DNA from: Conchocele bisecta
Taxonomy: Eukaryota > Mollusca > Bivalvia > Lucinida > Thyasiridae
Assembly: GCA_029237695.1 (NCBI GenBank)
Contig: CM055273.1
Span: forward strand, 57,773,968 to 57,837,967
Direction of reading: 5' to 3'
DNA: 64,000 nt
Shown here: positions 45,853 through 60,800 of the stretch, piece after piece
How the letters are laid out: each line of letters opens with the position of its first letter
Numbering within the stretch: position 1 is the first letter of the stretch
Made by a program: the position numbers and the translations under genes
Notes under the pieces: generated by a model
Told to the model about the DNA's origin: nothing
What the model saw: only the letters and a program-made list of their open reading frames with translations
Databases searched by the model: none

Positions 45853-48800
45853 GTATGGCTAGTCTTCCACAATTGGTCCAATTTTGGAATTGATCATCGA
45901 TAATGATCACACTGGGCATTTTGATCTATCATTGATTATGCCATCGAAATGTGATGTATGTCCATTAACACATATCGATCTACTCTATGTTGCTGGGAAA
46001 TTAAACCATTTCACCACATTTTACCACAATCAACTGTAACCATTATCATTTGTAATTAATAAAATACACAGAATATCTTGTGTAGGATAACCATGATAAC
46101 AGTTTCACTGATATTCACACATGGAGTCAAGTGATCCGGTGTAGTCGGGCTGCCTGGTACTGGATCAGGACACTGTCTTTCGGTGCTGAATGTTTTTATC
46201 ATAATTTCAGCGCTGATTGTATGGTACATACATATGTACCATACAGGTACATTCCCGCCTGTATATGTGGCTGTGACTGGAGAAATGGGGCTGATATGTT
46301 TTCGACCAGTGTAGATCCAGATCAGCCTGTGCATCGGCACAGTCTGATCAGAATCTGCACCAGGGCTGGGAAATCAGGATTTGAGCTTCCTGATAATTGC
46401 AGAAAAGCAATAATTTTTCAACATGGGAAGCACATTTGTGGGTGAAAAATATGTTTCTTTAGCCATTTTCAGGATTTGCCATTTGGAACTGGTCCCACCC
46501 ATGCTGCACTGTTCGTCATTCCATCAATGAAACACCTGTCGCCCCATTTCTCCAGACACAGTCACATATGACCTTGTTGTTGGCGGATGTAAAATACTCA
46601 TTCATTCCATCTTAATCAGGTCGTTTTGGCCTTGTATTTGGTGAGCATATGGAAAACAATATATTGTAATCAATTATTATTATCCTACCAGGTATGGCAC
46701 CCCAGGAGCTGAACGATGGTCACGGCGCGTATGAAGAAGGTGAGGACATAGACGAGGTCGCATACCACGTGGCCCGGCCGAGCATGCAATTCGATGCCAT
46801 CGATACCGAGGATGGGGAAATATTGGAGGATGGAGAAATCGGGAGTGATGAAGGCGAAGCGCGCGAAGGTAATTTATAGCACCTGATTGTCCCCTCGCCG
46901 ATAGGCAAGAGGGGATATAGCGTTAGGCCACGTACTTACGTGCGTGTGTGTACATTAGTAACACCTTTCATGTTTCAATAACTTACGTTTGCATACGACC
47001 CACGTGCGATCGCCCAAGACCTCGATCATTTTGCACACGCATCCGCACATTCTGTTCAAGGTCTACACTGTTCGACTTTCAGTCAGTGAAACACCTAGCA
47101 AACAGTATAGATCCTTATCAGACTACCGGCGTTCTCTACCTGACCGAGAGCTTAGACTGGCCAGAAATGCGCGTATACTTGTATGACCATGCTGTTGAAC
47201 GGAGGTAAAAGCCCTGTCAATCAATCATATCATGTTCATTACATACAAGAGTAACAATATTATAGGACTGAATGGCCTTTTTGTGGAATTTATCGGGGTA
47301 TAAACTTGGAAAAGTCGCGGGAATACTGGACGAAGGCCGGAAGGCCTCGTCCAGTATTCCCGCAACTTTTCCAAGTTTATATCCCCGATAAATTCCACAA
47401 AAAGGCCATTCATTCCTTATAATTCCAGCATTTGAAATAAATTCATCAATACAATGTGTTTATCTTCCGTTTTCTTAAGAATTATTTTAACTGCGCCTCA
47501 CGGTTATGGAAAGTAGTTCGGCGTGGGAGTTTACTGAGATATAAATTTTGGACATATACTTGCTACGGGCCAATCAAATGTTAGGGAATTGTGTAAATAT
47601 TTTTGTGCTGGAATTATTAATTCTGTATTCCCATGATTCGTATAAGACCTTGCTGTTGAACGAACGTATAAGCCCAATTAGTTAAATCAAATCATGTAAT
47701 CAATCAGTCAATCAAATGCTGTACATTACAGATGAGAGTAAGACTAGCTCGAAGCGGTCCACACCGTCCAAGTCCAAGGGAGATAACCAGGACGGAGAGG
47801 AAGTGGATGTGCCTCAGGTGGACACCGGGAAGAAGGAACGACGCAAAAAGACCCGCGACAAGCACCAGAAGCGAAGGCGATCCAAAGACGACAATAAGGT
47901 ATGAACTGTAGACCAGTCTTATAGATAGGTTACCAAACTGCATGAGTAACTTCCCTTAGAACTAATTCCTGGGCATCATCGACATTATAGTTGTAGGTGT
48001 TTGTCGGTTTGATAGTAGCTACGCAACGGGACAACAAACCGATAAACTCCACCTATTCTAATGTCGATGGTTCCCCGATGTTGTAAAGGAAGTTGCTCGC
48101 GACTGTCCCAAATTTGGTAACGTATATATAAGACGGGTCTATACCTCAGTCACTGCGTCATTCCTGGTTCCCAGTTTCGGCAGATTATAATCCAATAGTG
48201 GATGGATACTCCTCCATACACTGTCTTTCAGTGCGGATAGTTTTTACTATAATTCCAGTGCTGAACATACAGTGCTTCCCCATACAGGTACATTTCCATC
48301 TGTGACCTTGCTGTTGAATGAACGTAAAACACAAATCAATCAATTACTCGATCAGCTGTATGATTTAAAAATAATTTAAATTGTCTTGTTGATCTTTATG
48401 CATTTTACGTGTATGATATTACAGCCAAAGAAGAAGCGACACAGAGAGTATGTCGACTATGACATGGTTGGGGACAACGAGAATGAAGCCTGGTTGCCAG
48501 AGGAGCCCAAAGTTCGGCGCGAGAGATCGCCGGTTGCCTACGACACACCTTACAAGAGTCCGGACCAAGATGAACGGCACAAGGGAGACAAATCTCGCCG
48601 CACTTCGGACGAGGACCACCACCACGAACACCGTAGTCGCCATGGCAACCGCGACAGCAAGGAGCGGGACAAACACCGTGATCGGAATCGTGGCGGTGGA
48701 CACAAGAGCCGGTCAGACCGGGGTGGCAGGAAAGGCGACCACGGTCACCATGGTAACCGAGACAGCAAGGACAGAGAGAAGGCGGAGAGAGATCACGGGA

Positions 48801-51800
48801 ATGGGGAACGAGATCGCAACAAGAACGAGCATGACGGCTACGTGAGTCCGCCAGGACCTTACGACAGCCCGTCTGATGATGAGTATGAGGGGAATTTGAA
48901 CAAACGGTAAGTCATGATGCGTAGAATTGACCACGATCTAAGGACGCATGATTATTTAACCCATTTTATGCCAAGGTTACACGAACATTCTAAACATTTG
49001 GTTGTCTTTTTCTTGAACAGAAGTATATGTTGTCACCACTCATTTGAACCGTCTTACCCAGACGGTTCAAGTGAGTGGTCACAACATATATTTTCCTGCA
49101 GAAATGAATGAAATAGAAAAAAACAGGTATGTCACAACACATAATATTGGCACGATCTAACAAGTAGGCTTAGTTTAATTTGATTCTATGCACTTGTAAC
49201 AAGCTCTCTCATCAGGATGTCAATCTGACAGCGAGTCGTTACTACTGTGATATACAGCCAATCAATCTATAAATCAATTCTGATTTAGGTATATTCCTAC
49301 CTGTACTTATTATACACCCGGCATATGAAGTATGTCGAGGGATTTATAGTTTTCGTTATTTCGTCCGTCTGTTTGTCCGTCTGTAAGATTTGCATAAAAC
49401 TTTTTCTCTGCAACTGTACAGGGGTCCTACCAATTATCCGGACAATCAATTTATCGGATAAATCAAAATAGCTGTTAATTAAACGCATTCATTTGATCCG
49501 ATTTTGCAACGGACATATCTGAGTCACTCAGGTGCTTGCTGTTTCCATGCCAGTGTGAATAATATATCGCCAAGGTAAACATTTTAATAAAATTTGCCGA
49601 AAACATTCCCACACTATGTCCACAAGTTGTTTACAACGTCAAACGTCACGCGGGGGCTTGTATCTGTCACTGCGCATGCGCATAATTTGAGGCCCCCTAT
49701 AGAGTGTTTCAATACTCTGTTGTGTGAAGTATGCAGACGATACGATGCATTCCTCCAATATCATTTTCAGACTGTTTAATACACAATGTACAATACAGAG
49801 CAGATAGGAAGGAATGCGAAAATGTATCATGATAGAAAAAGAACGAAGAGCTACTTATTCAAAAACAGATAATAATTGTTTCAAGGCCAAATCGCCCCAA
49901 GCCATTTCGGACCCAAGCCATTACACACCATTTCACACCCATATTCATTCGTGGATAAAATCGACAGGTGCGAAAACACCAGTGTACGAAACGATCATTA
50001 CCGCGGAATTTCCACCAAATTATGAAGAGCTCAATCGAGTGCGCCCATTACGTCATTGCAGAGTTGTTCTATAAATACAATACATTCTATAAATACGATG
50101 TTTTCCAAGAAGCGAATGGTGATTGTGTTTTCTGCAAAACAACACAATGCTGTTTATACTGGTTTTCAGGCGATAAAATTATGATTTTAAGGTGAGAATA
50201 CAAGTTATAAGACGGTTATACATTTGTCCGGATAATTGATTGTCGATGTTAATTTTGGGGCAATGTTACGACTGATGATCTGACCCAATTTTAAGTGAGA
50301 AAGATGGCACAGTTTGCTAAATAGTTCCCATGCGTTGAGAAAGCAAGAACCGACGATTGTTCTGTGAAAATTTTATGCCCGTAGCTGCTATTTTAAGAAA
50401 AATATCGTAACAAAACAGCCATTTTTGTCCGATAATCTGGAGGATCCCTGTAAGTTAGATTGACTTGAAACTTTGTATACGTTCATTCTATAGACCACCC
50501 ATGTGGCTTTCATGCCAATTCTCAAGGCCAAATGATTTATAAAACATTTGTTGGTCGAACAAGGCATCGACTGGTGTATCCGTGAGCCCCTGCTCACTTG
50601 CTGTAATTTTTAAAACCTTCAATCAATCACTGAATCAACTGGTGTGATGATTATTGCAGGTTCACCGAGAGAAAACCCAAAGCTATGATGGAGCTGGTGG
50701 AAGGGGAATACATGGATCCCTCCATGACCATCAACGATAACGCGGTATGTCTATATATTGCCCACAAAATGATTTGCATCTTGTGAGCCATACAGTGGGG
50801 TCAGCCGTGTAAGTGCACACACGAACGAACACGACAGGTTGGAACCAACCTGTCGTGTTCGTTCGTGTGTGCACTTACACGCTGACCCCACTGTATGTGT
50901 AGGGAAATGGGTCTTACGGCATTGTTGACCAATGTAGACGCAGATCAGCCATTGCCTCTGCGCCATCATTTACCGAAAATATGACCGTTTTTGTAAATAT
51001 TTTTCCTGAAAATTTGTACCATCTCATTAGGTGCAAAGTTGCATGGCACGTGTCACAGATGGCTCACAAATTATTTTCTTGATGACTGGTGTAGATATTG
51101 AGCAACCTCAGAATGTGATATTTATTTTGGTAGCACTGGCTGGGGTATTAACCACAGGTGGAAGACTCGGACCTATGACACCAAAAAAATGCCTATTAAA
51201 AAAAATCCCATTACCCCACCCACTTGGTCTCGTACAGTACTATACGTTAATTCAAGGTGAGCATAAATAGCGCTATTATAGAAAGAGCCCTCTTTTTTCC
51301 GGCTCGCACAAACACAATAAACATCGATTAAATGTATGAAATATGTCTCTGGCAATCGATAAAGGTATTAGGTGTGTGAATATACTCACTTCAAATCGCT
51401 GTTTCAAGTATTTATTGAGTTATTCGCGTTTTGATTACCCCATCCAAAGCGAAAGTTGCGTGTACGAAAGAATCTCACACAGAATCGGAGGCCGTCCGGC
51501 TGGATTATCGGTCATATTTGGCCGATCTAAAAAACACTTTTTTCTATAATTTTGTTCATTATCTGGAACTGGGTCAATGCACTATCTTCCATAATACAAC
51601 CACCGAAGCGTCTATGTAAGAACATCTCTGATTGGTTAAACCTAAAAATAGACGCGAGGACTTTCCCTTTTCAGGGTTTCCGGAAGACATAATCTGATAG
51701 TACGCGAATCATGAAAGAAAGTCAATAAAATTAGAAAAAAGTGTTTTTTAGATCGGCGAACGATCACAATTGGACGAACTTTGTATGGTTGGAGTCTCTA

Positions 51801-54800
51801 ATGTATATGATCATGGTGTACGACTTTAGTTTGAGCTGGCGATCAGCTATCGGCCAAATATGACCGATAATCCAGCCGGACGGCCTCCGATTCTGTGTGA
51901 GATTCTTTCGTACACGCAACTTTCGCTTTGGATGGGGTAATCAAAACGCGAATAACTCAATAAATACTTGAAACAGCGATTTGAAGTGAGTATATTCACA
52001 CACCTAATACCTTTATCGATTGCCAGAGACATATTTCATACATTTAATCAATGTTTATTGTGTTTGTGCGAGCCGGAAAAAAGAGGGCTCTTTCTATAAT
52101 AGCGCTATTTATGCTCACCTTGAATTAACGTATAGTACTGTACGAGACCAAGTGGGTGGGGTAATGGGATTTTTTTTAATAGGCATTTTTTTGGTGTCAT
52201 AGTTCCGAGTCTTCCACCTGTGGTATTAACTGGTCACAAGCTTTAAATAGTAGAGCAATAGAAAGGACCACATAAACAGTGAACTGAATTTGGCACATTG
52301 ACTGAATGTAAATGGTCAAGGGGAGACATTTTGGCTCGAAAGCAGTTTTAGTTGTGTTGCCGACTGCAGATAATAGTCAACTAATGCAAGGGAGACAACT
52401 TTATAATTGTTCAGATATTTATTCTTAATGGAAATGCATGTTTGATTTAGTTGGAAAATTCACATAACGCATCGTCTACAAAGGTGAATTTGGTTTATGC
52501 TCGTAATATATCGATGAAATTCTTCAGTAATACGTTTTTTTACTGGCAATTCTTCAACAGGCCTTTTCATAATTACGCCTTTGCTCTGACATTAATACGG
52601 GAATTGTTTAAACATGAACTTGAAATGGTCCATTGAACCTATCCCATGGACTATTCTAAGTTCCAGGGCTCCAGATAAGGAATTAGTAATTGAGTATTGT
52701 CACTCCATCATTTCTAAATCAATTGGTTATTTCAAAATTTTAATTGGGTAAAATAAAATCACACTACTGTTTACAAATCAACAGACAGCAATTATTGAAT
52801 AGTTTCTTCGAAATGAAAACATGTCTTGGCATTTCATTAGAATTGTCTCCTTGGAGACAATTCTAATGAAATACCAAGATGTGTTTTCATGGAAAATAAG
52901 AAAAATATGCTATATTTGTGGTCTGTTTATTGTTTTCTGCAGCATGATAAAGGTACAACAAAATTGTTATTGCTTTATGATACTCGCTACTTCTGATTTC
53001 AATTGGGTTTTTGCCAATTTTAATTGGGTATTTAAGCAACTACACGGCTTATCTGGAGCTCTGAAGTTCATTTTCATTCTACACTGGTAATAGAAAGCTT
53101 TCTAGCTGCGGTACACTTTAGAAAGCACGGCTCAGCTGCAAAGTTTCCTCTTTCCCACATCCTTTACTGATCTCTGCTGTATGTGTATTACAGCCGTTGC
53201 ATGCCAAGAGCCGGAAAAAGATGAAGCAGCAAGCTTTCAGAGAGCGGAAGATGAGAGAACAACAACAACAACAGCGAGAGAAGGATGGTGAAATCGAACA
53301 TCCCGTCAAAAAGAAGCCGTTGCTTGAAACTCCCATGGAAGAGCGACCGTTGTGTCGGTTTTTCAAAGAAGGGAAATGCCACCGCGGCGCTGACTGCCAG
53401 TTTAATCATGACTTTAGCCCTGATAAGCGGCCGGAGCCGTGTAAATACTATATCCAGTCATTCTGCAGTAAGGGGGACGATTGTATGTACATGCATTCGG
53501 AGTTCCCGTGCCGATATTACCACACAGGGATGAAGTGTTACAGCGGTGACAAATGTAAATTCTCCCACAATCCTCTCACAGAGCAAATGGACAAAGCCTT
53601 TCATTCAGTAAGTATTCTATATATGGGAAACTAACATATTAAACATTTCTTAACCATCTCAACCTAACTTCCATTTAATGAGATGAGAAATCATGATTAT
53701 CAATAAATTAATTTTTCAAGTTTGCACTCGTAATTTTGAAAGGGATAATTTATGTTCTGTTCTCGGCAAATCTTTTATGACTTCACATGGACTTAAATTT
53801 ACTCTTCTATTTAATATGGCCAGTCATTCCGTTTATGATTCCAGCACAAAAATATTTACACAATTCCCTAACATTTGATTGGTCCGTAGCAAGTCTCTGT
53901 CCAAAATTTATATCCCAGTAAACTCCCATGCCAAACTACTTTCCGTAACTGTGAGGCGCAGTTAAAATAATTCTTAAGAAAACGGAAAATAAACACATTT
54001 CCTTGATGAATTTATTTCAAATGCTGGAATTATAAGGAATGAATGGCCTTTTTGTGGAATTTATCGGGGATATAAACTTGGAAAGTCGCGGGAATACTGG
54101 ACGAGGCCTTCCGGCCTTCGTCCAGTAATCCCGCGACTTTTCCAAGTTTATACCCCGATAAATTCCACAAAAAGGCCATTCATTCCTATAATATGTGGCT
54201 GTGACTGGAGAAATGGAGCCTATGGGTTTTGCGACAAGTGTATATCCAGATCAGCCTGGGCATATATTGACCTTACATGGCTTCTGGGCCATTAACACAC
54301 TATTCCATTTCATCAAGTTATAATATATGTCTTATATGTGGCTGTGACTGGAGAATTGGGGTTTGTGACCAGTGTAGCACCTGATCAAATAGCATGTTCC
54401 TGTAGCCTGCTAATGATCTTCCGTTATATTTCTATTAAATGGCAAACAGTGCAGATCCTGATCAGAGTGCAGATGCACAAACTGATTCTGGACCTACACT
54501 GGTTGGAATACCCATAAGCCCCATTTCTTCAGACACCACTACATGTTAAATATATTATTATTTTGAAAAGCGGTCATATTTTCTGCAATTAAGATTGACC
54601 ACTATTGAAAACACAGTTACAGTGTTTAATAATGCATTTGCTGTGACATGTTTTCCAATTTTCAATGTTAGTGTAATTATGACATGTATATTCATGTTTC
54701 AGTACATGCGAGAAAGAGAGTTTGAAGAGTATGATGATGGTGACGACTTTGACGACGGTGGCCGACGACGCAAGAAGCCAAGTCTACTTGGTATGTTTAT

Positions 54801-57800
54801 TATTTGTGTGAATATGTTGGTTATAGCCTATTAAAAGACAGTAAACAAAGAGTACCTACGGTCTGTTTCACGAAACCTGTCAAAAAACGAAAAAATTGGA
54901 AATTTATTCTGAAACCTGGCTAGATAGCTTGGAAATGATCTAAGAAAACAAGTTACATTTTGAAAATGGGTCCACTATTTCTGAAAAATTTTCCCATGTT
55001 AAATCCTCATAGTGAAGATGTCTATGGGGATTTAACTTGTGGAAATATTTCTTTCGCAATAAAGTCGATATTGGACCAAATTTCACGGAATAAAAAGTAG
55101 GCTCATTCTTAATTTCTGCTATAATTGAATATTATCAGAAAAAATATTGTTTTTGTATTGTTTATATAGCCGTACAATTTGGGCAAGTTTCGTGAAACAG
55201 ACGGTAGTTTGTTATTCAAGGGTAGGAAACTCTGACATTTTGTGGAATACCAGACGGTCCTAATATTTCTGAGCAATGTTGTCCCCACTATGTGCTGCAG
55301 GAGGAGTAATTATGTGTTTGCGACTGGAGAAATTGGGCCTGTGGCATTCATGGCCCGTCTAGCTCTCAATCTACAATCTACTAGCACACTCCGGAGCCTC
55401 ATAAAGAACTATACTGTTATTAGAAGCATGGCATGCATTTCGCTGACTAAATTCAGTTCACATCATGATTAGACTGCGCGGATGCACTGGCTGATGTGGT
55501 TCTATATTGGTCGCATTGATCGTAAGCCACAATTCTTCGATCATATCCAAATGTAATATTGAATAGCTTGAAAGAAATTCTTAATACTGCTGGTAGCTGC
55601 TCAGCCAATCAATTTACTTGTGATTTCAAGTTACAATCATGTTTACATGATCTAAAATAAGGTTTTAAAATTTCAGACCAACATCACAATAACTGATATT
55701 TTTGTTGTTTTGTAAACAAAAGGCAGTTGTATTCATATTATTATCTGTGTTGTAGGGTCGCCACCACACCACCATCTTACAAAGGAATTGAAGCAAAGGA
55801 TAGAAGAGGCGAAAAGCATCCCGTCCCTGTTTGACATAGAAACACGGCCGCCCAAAGACAGCCCAAAGAAACCGCCAACTAGCTCCCAGTCTCAACCATC
55901 CCCCTCAGTCCAAAGGTAGGTACTGTTGGCCACCGACTACTAATATTAGTGGTCGCAAAACACATGTACGTTTTTCGGAGTGCTCATTCATGCATTGACT
56001 GAATTAATTCATCTTTGTTGAAGTCTTGTATCCATTTACAAGTGTCAGCAGCTGCTAATTAATAGTTTGACCGCTTGTCTGAAGTGATAAAAATGTAAGT
56101 TATTAATCATTTCAATAGGTCATACAGCCAACATTTGCAAACACTGTAGGTCATAAAAAGCCATCTTATCAATATCTGCAGTGTTTGTCATTAATTGTAG
56201 ACTTTTGAAACCATAATCTTTTTAGATGAATGGAATAGATAAAAGGCCGCACAGAACATACCATTTTATATAAATATAGATGAAAGGGTTAAACATTGTT
56301 TATAAATTTTCAGACCGCAGGGATTTTACAGTGAAACCAATATGTCACCTCAGACGAACAACCCCATGTTCCAGAGCCCACAGAACATGCCGCCCAGACC
56401 CCCATTTATGGGCCCCGGGGGCCCAATGGTGGGGCCTCCTGGTGGGCCAATGTCTGGCCCTCTGGGCGCTGATGGGCAGCCACAGTGGGGCGGGCCCAGC
56501 ATGATTGGCCCTCCACCAGACGGCATGATGCAGGGCCCCCCGCCGCCCATGGGCGGGCCTCCAATGTCGATGTCGGGCCCCATGCCCGGGGGGCCTCCCA
56601 TTCCACCCGGGCTACAGGGCGCCCCTATGGGGCCGCCGGTTCCAATGAATCAGCCGATGAACCAGGCGGCGGCGCTGGTCGGGGCGATACTGCGGGCCGC
56701 GCCCATGTTACAACAGTACAGGAATCCGAACCCACAGATGACTGGGGCGCCCGGCGATCCAAGGCTTAAACAACAAAACATGGAGGACGGCAATGATCCC
56801 CAGTCAGGTATGGATAGTCGGCCAGATCCATTAATCATTGACTATATTGGAACTGTAGCTCTTCACAATTCTCTAGAATCAAGCCAAATATAGTGTTCCA
56901 CAGTTGGCCATCTATCAATGATTCAATTAAATTGTGATGTATCATCTTTAGCGCAATAAATACAAAAAAAGTTGTCATTTGTAAGCTACTGTGATATTTG
57001 TAACATATATAGATGTCTAATTTACTCTAGATAAATTAATTCACTGTCGTTTAATGGAATATTAATCAATTTTTGATTATAATTGATCTTGTTGCTACCT
57101 ATGGGACAAGTAGATTAATTTCATTCCCTACGGGTGAAATACCGTTAACTGGATTTGACCCCCGCCGTTCAACACCATTAAATAAATAAATCGACCCCAT
57201 TGACTCGGCCTAAAATGACCATAGCTGTTGACATGCTGTTAACGCAATTAACACCACAGGCCTGTATAGTGGTATTCGCAAAAAGTGTAGATTCAGTTGA
57301 GCCATCTCATAAGGATCTGCACTCTGCATATTTTTTGAGAAAAAAAACACCCCCTTTTCTTAAATGGACCGGTCGGAAAATCATTTTGTAACTGTTGGAT
57401 TTGTCGGAAAATTAACATATCAAAGTCCATTCCAGTTACTTAGGGGTGAAACGGTTAAACAAAACAAGCAAATAGCAAATAGTTAATTATAATCAAGCAG
57501 TGTAATTTCAAACAATTCTCAATTGTAATCGACCACCGTTGTTCCAGCAGGTATGGGGCTGATGGGGGAAGTGAGTGCGGGCCCCCCACCCCTGATGGGC
57601 TCTTTGGACCCCCGTCTGCGGGCGCAGCAGGTCGGCTCGGAGACCCCGGATAGTGTCAACGACGGACCACAGGTATGTGAAACAGCCACACATGGGTAGA
57701 CATTTTAACCCATTAAAGACGGGCTACAATTATAGTAGTATTATAGTAGTATTAACTTTTTAAAGGAAAAACATCCTATTTTCTTTATTTCATCTCAAAA

Positions 57801-60800
57801 GTATATGTTGTTACCACTCTCATCTCAGTTCAAATGAGTGGTAACAACATATACCGTTATGGAGAAATAAACAAAATAATGAGATTTTGTATCCTTAAGA
57901 CTGAAATGGGTTAAAGAGACATTAGCTATATTTGCAAACCTCCAATCTGGTGTAGTAAGGGTGCCTGGCACCGGATAAAGATGCAGCTTTTCAGTGATTT
58001 TTTATGGCCCTGTTTTCTGTCAAGTTGGGAGGCATATCGTGTTTATACTGTCTGTATTTCAGAAGTTCTCCAATCTGCCACCAGAGGCATTTGTATGCCG
58101 ACAAGCCACAGTTTCCTGTTATTGTTGTTTCAGTGATTGATTTACGGTGCTCCCCCAATACATGCGCATTCCCATCTGTAGATATGTTGTTGTTGAACAG
58201 ATCAATCAATCAATCGCCAAAATCAACTCAAATGGATTTTGTCTCAGAGAAAAGCAACATTTCTCCAGTGACAGTCACACGTGTCTCTTGTATCTATAGG
58301 ATATGGAGCTGGATGATGCTGGTATGACGAACGAACACGTCGCCGACACAGACTTGCGGACGGACATTGACATGAGGAAACAGGACCCCAGCTCCACTGG
58401 TCAAGGTATGTATTACCAGGGATTAACGTGCTCGCTCTCCAAATCAGGAAGTTCCATTGGTCAAGGCTGCGATGTGTGTGTACGAATTGTGGCTGTGACT
58501 GGAGAAATGGGGCTTATGGGTTGAGAGCTCCAGTTAAGGTGCATAATTTGACCAACTTGGGGTTTTCTTCATCCAAAATGGCAAGTTGGGAGTCCTTTAG
58601 AATCGTCTCATTGAGACGATTGTAAAGCAGTCCCAACTTGCCATTTTGGATGGAGAAATAAGAAATTTACCTCCAAATTACGCACCTTAACTGGAGCTCT
58701 GGGGTTTTGCAACCGGTGTAGATCCAGATCAGCCTGATCATCCGTGCAGTCTGATCACGATCTGCACCGTTTACCATTGGATCAATCAATGCTTCCAACG
58801 AGCAATATAGATTGTTATCAGGCTACAGCAGTGTGCTATTGGATTAGGAGCTAGACTGTTACAAATCTCATAGGCCCCATTTCTCCAGTCACAGCTATAT
58901 TTCACTGCCTATTAGTATTAACAACCAATTACTGTATTAACCCTAAATATTCAGACACTATTTGTTTTGGGAATGGCCAGTAAAAAATAACAATTTGGTT
59001 ACCAATATTTCAAAGATTTACATTTTGGCTATTAAAAATTTTACAAATATTGGAGCAAATGTGTTATTAGTTAATTCTCGCAACTAATTACAAAATCCTA
59101 GATCCAACCTAGTTTACATCTCTGTGGTGTAGGTGACAAGACTCCCCAACAGGACTGGGATATGGAGGGCAGTGACGACGCTGCCAAGATAGAAATCCCC
59201 GCCCACCTACCCCCCAAACAGCGGGAGCTCTTCCTCCGCATACAACAACAACAACTTGCTCACCGGGAGAAGGAGAGATTGGACGGGGAGAACACACGTG
59301 ACAAGGTCAAAGGTACAGTCTACACTCGTTTACTCAATGTCCAGGGGATTAAGGAAAATACTTTGGGTTAATGAGAGTTATTATCTAGGAAAACATGTAC
59401 TTGGAACCAAGAATTGGTCTTTGAGTTGTCAGTAGTTTGACTTGTAAGAGAGTTTGAGGTAACAAGTGTAGACTACATGTCTAAGTGTGATCACGTTACA
59501 CTAGTACCATTACCTTTGGTTTCAAGTCTCATCCGAATGACCGAAACAGTTATCAAAACTGTTTCGGTCTTTCGGATGAGACTTGAAACCGAGGCCCCGT
59601 CTTTATATGACCGTAACGGTTGCTGAACTGTTCAACCAGTTCACTTTTGCTGTTTCAGTGCTATATACCTGCCCTGGGATATTGTTAAGTTTTTCATTGT
59701 ACCATTAAGCAGAAAAAAAAGGTTAAGATTGTATTAAATAAAATACGTGCGAACAGCAGATCCAGATGAGACGGCTCGACACTGTTTGTAAACACTGTGA
59801 TTGACGTCTGTAGCATTGAGAATCACTATTTAAACCATTTCTCTGACTTTTAATACAAACTTACAATGCAATTAATTGTCAGTTCAATTCCTGATCAAAA
59901 TGGCAACGGGTGTGACTATATATATGCATCTGTTGACATTTTAGCTTTGATTGTGCGATGCTCTCCACACAGGTGCTTTTCTTTTCTGTTTATAACCCCG
60001 GCATACGAAGGGTATATAGTTTTCGTATTTCTGTCTGTCCGTGAGATTTGCATTAACCCTTTGAACCTGAACGCCCGCTATATCGGTTTATGCAAACAGT
60101 GCAGATCCAGATGAGCCGGCTCGTAACGAGCCGTCTCATCAGGATCTGCACTGTTTGAAAGTAATTTTCATATTTTTGAGAAAAACAAATACCTCTTTTT
60201 ATAAATGGAATAGTCTGAAAATCATTTTGCGATGATTGGATTGGTTGCAAAACGAACATATCGCAGCCCATTCAGTTACTTAGGGTTGAAAGGGTTAATA
60301 GTTTCGATCCAGGCGGCGGCTGGGAGTATCCTCTGCTCACTTGCTCTATCTACTTGCTTTTGAACGGACGTAAAACCCCAATCAATCAATCAATCGATGG
60401 TACCATCCTGTAAATCAATCCATCCCTCAATTACAGTTGATGCGGATAACTGGGAGTACTCGAGCGATGAAGACGATGACCGTAAGCCCGGCAATCTCCT
60501 ACAATCGTTGAAACAGACTGAGAAGGCGACATCCGTGCCTAAAAAACCCTCGCTCGGTCTGTCCGGGGGCGGTTCAAGCCTCAATGTTATGCAGATGATC
60601 AACGCCATCAAAAGCCAGGGCTCGTCTACCACTGCTAGTAACAGTAGTGGCTCCCAGAATAGGTATGGAATAGGCCGTAAATTTAACCCTTAGAACCCGA
60701 AACTGCGCTATAGCGGGTTTATGCAAACAGTGCAGATCCAGATTAGCCTTACGAGCCGTCTCATCAGGATCTGCACTATTTGAAAGTAATTTTCATATTT

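Noticed and set aside
48419..48934. Long open frames on the minus strand and in the +3 frame over ZC3H4-like exon 4
   Set aside because: They are shadows of the repetitive charged coding sequence; the + frame has the family match and splice sites.
56350..56838. Gly/Pro-rich open frames opposite exon 9
   Set aside because: They arise from the GC-rich Pro/Gly codons of the real exon read backwards.
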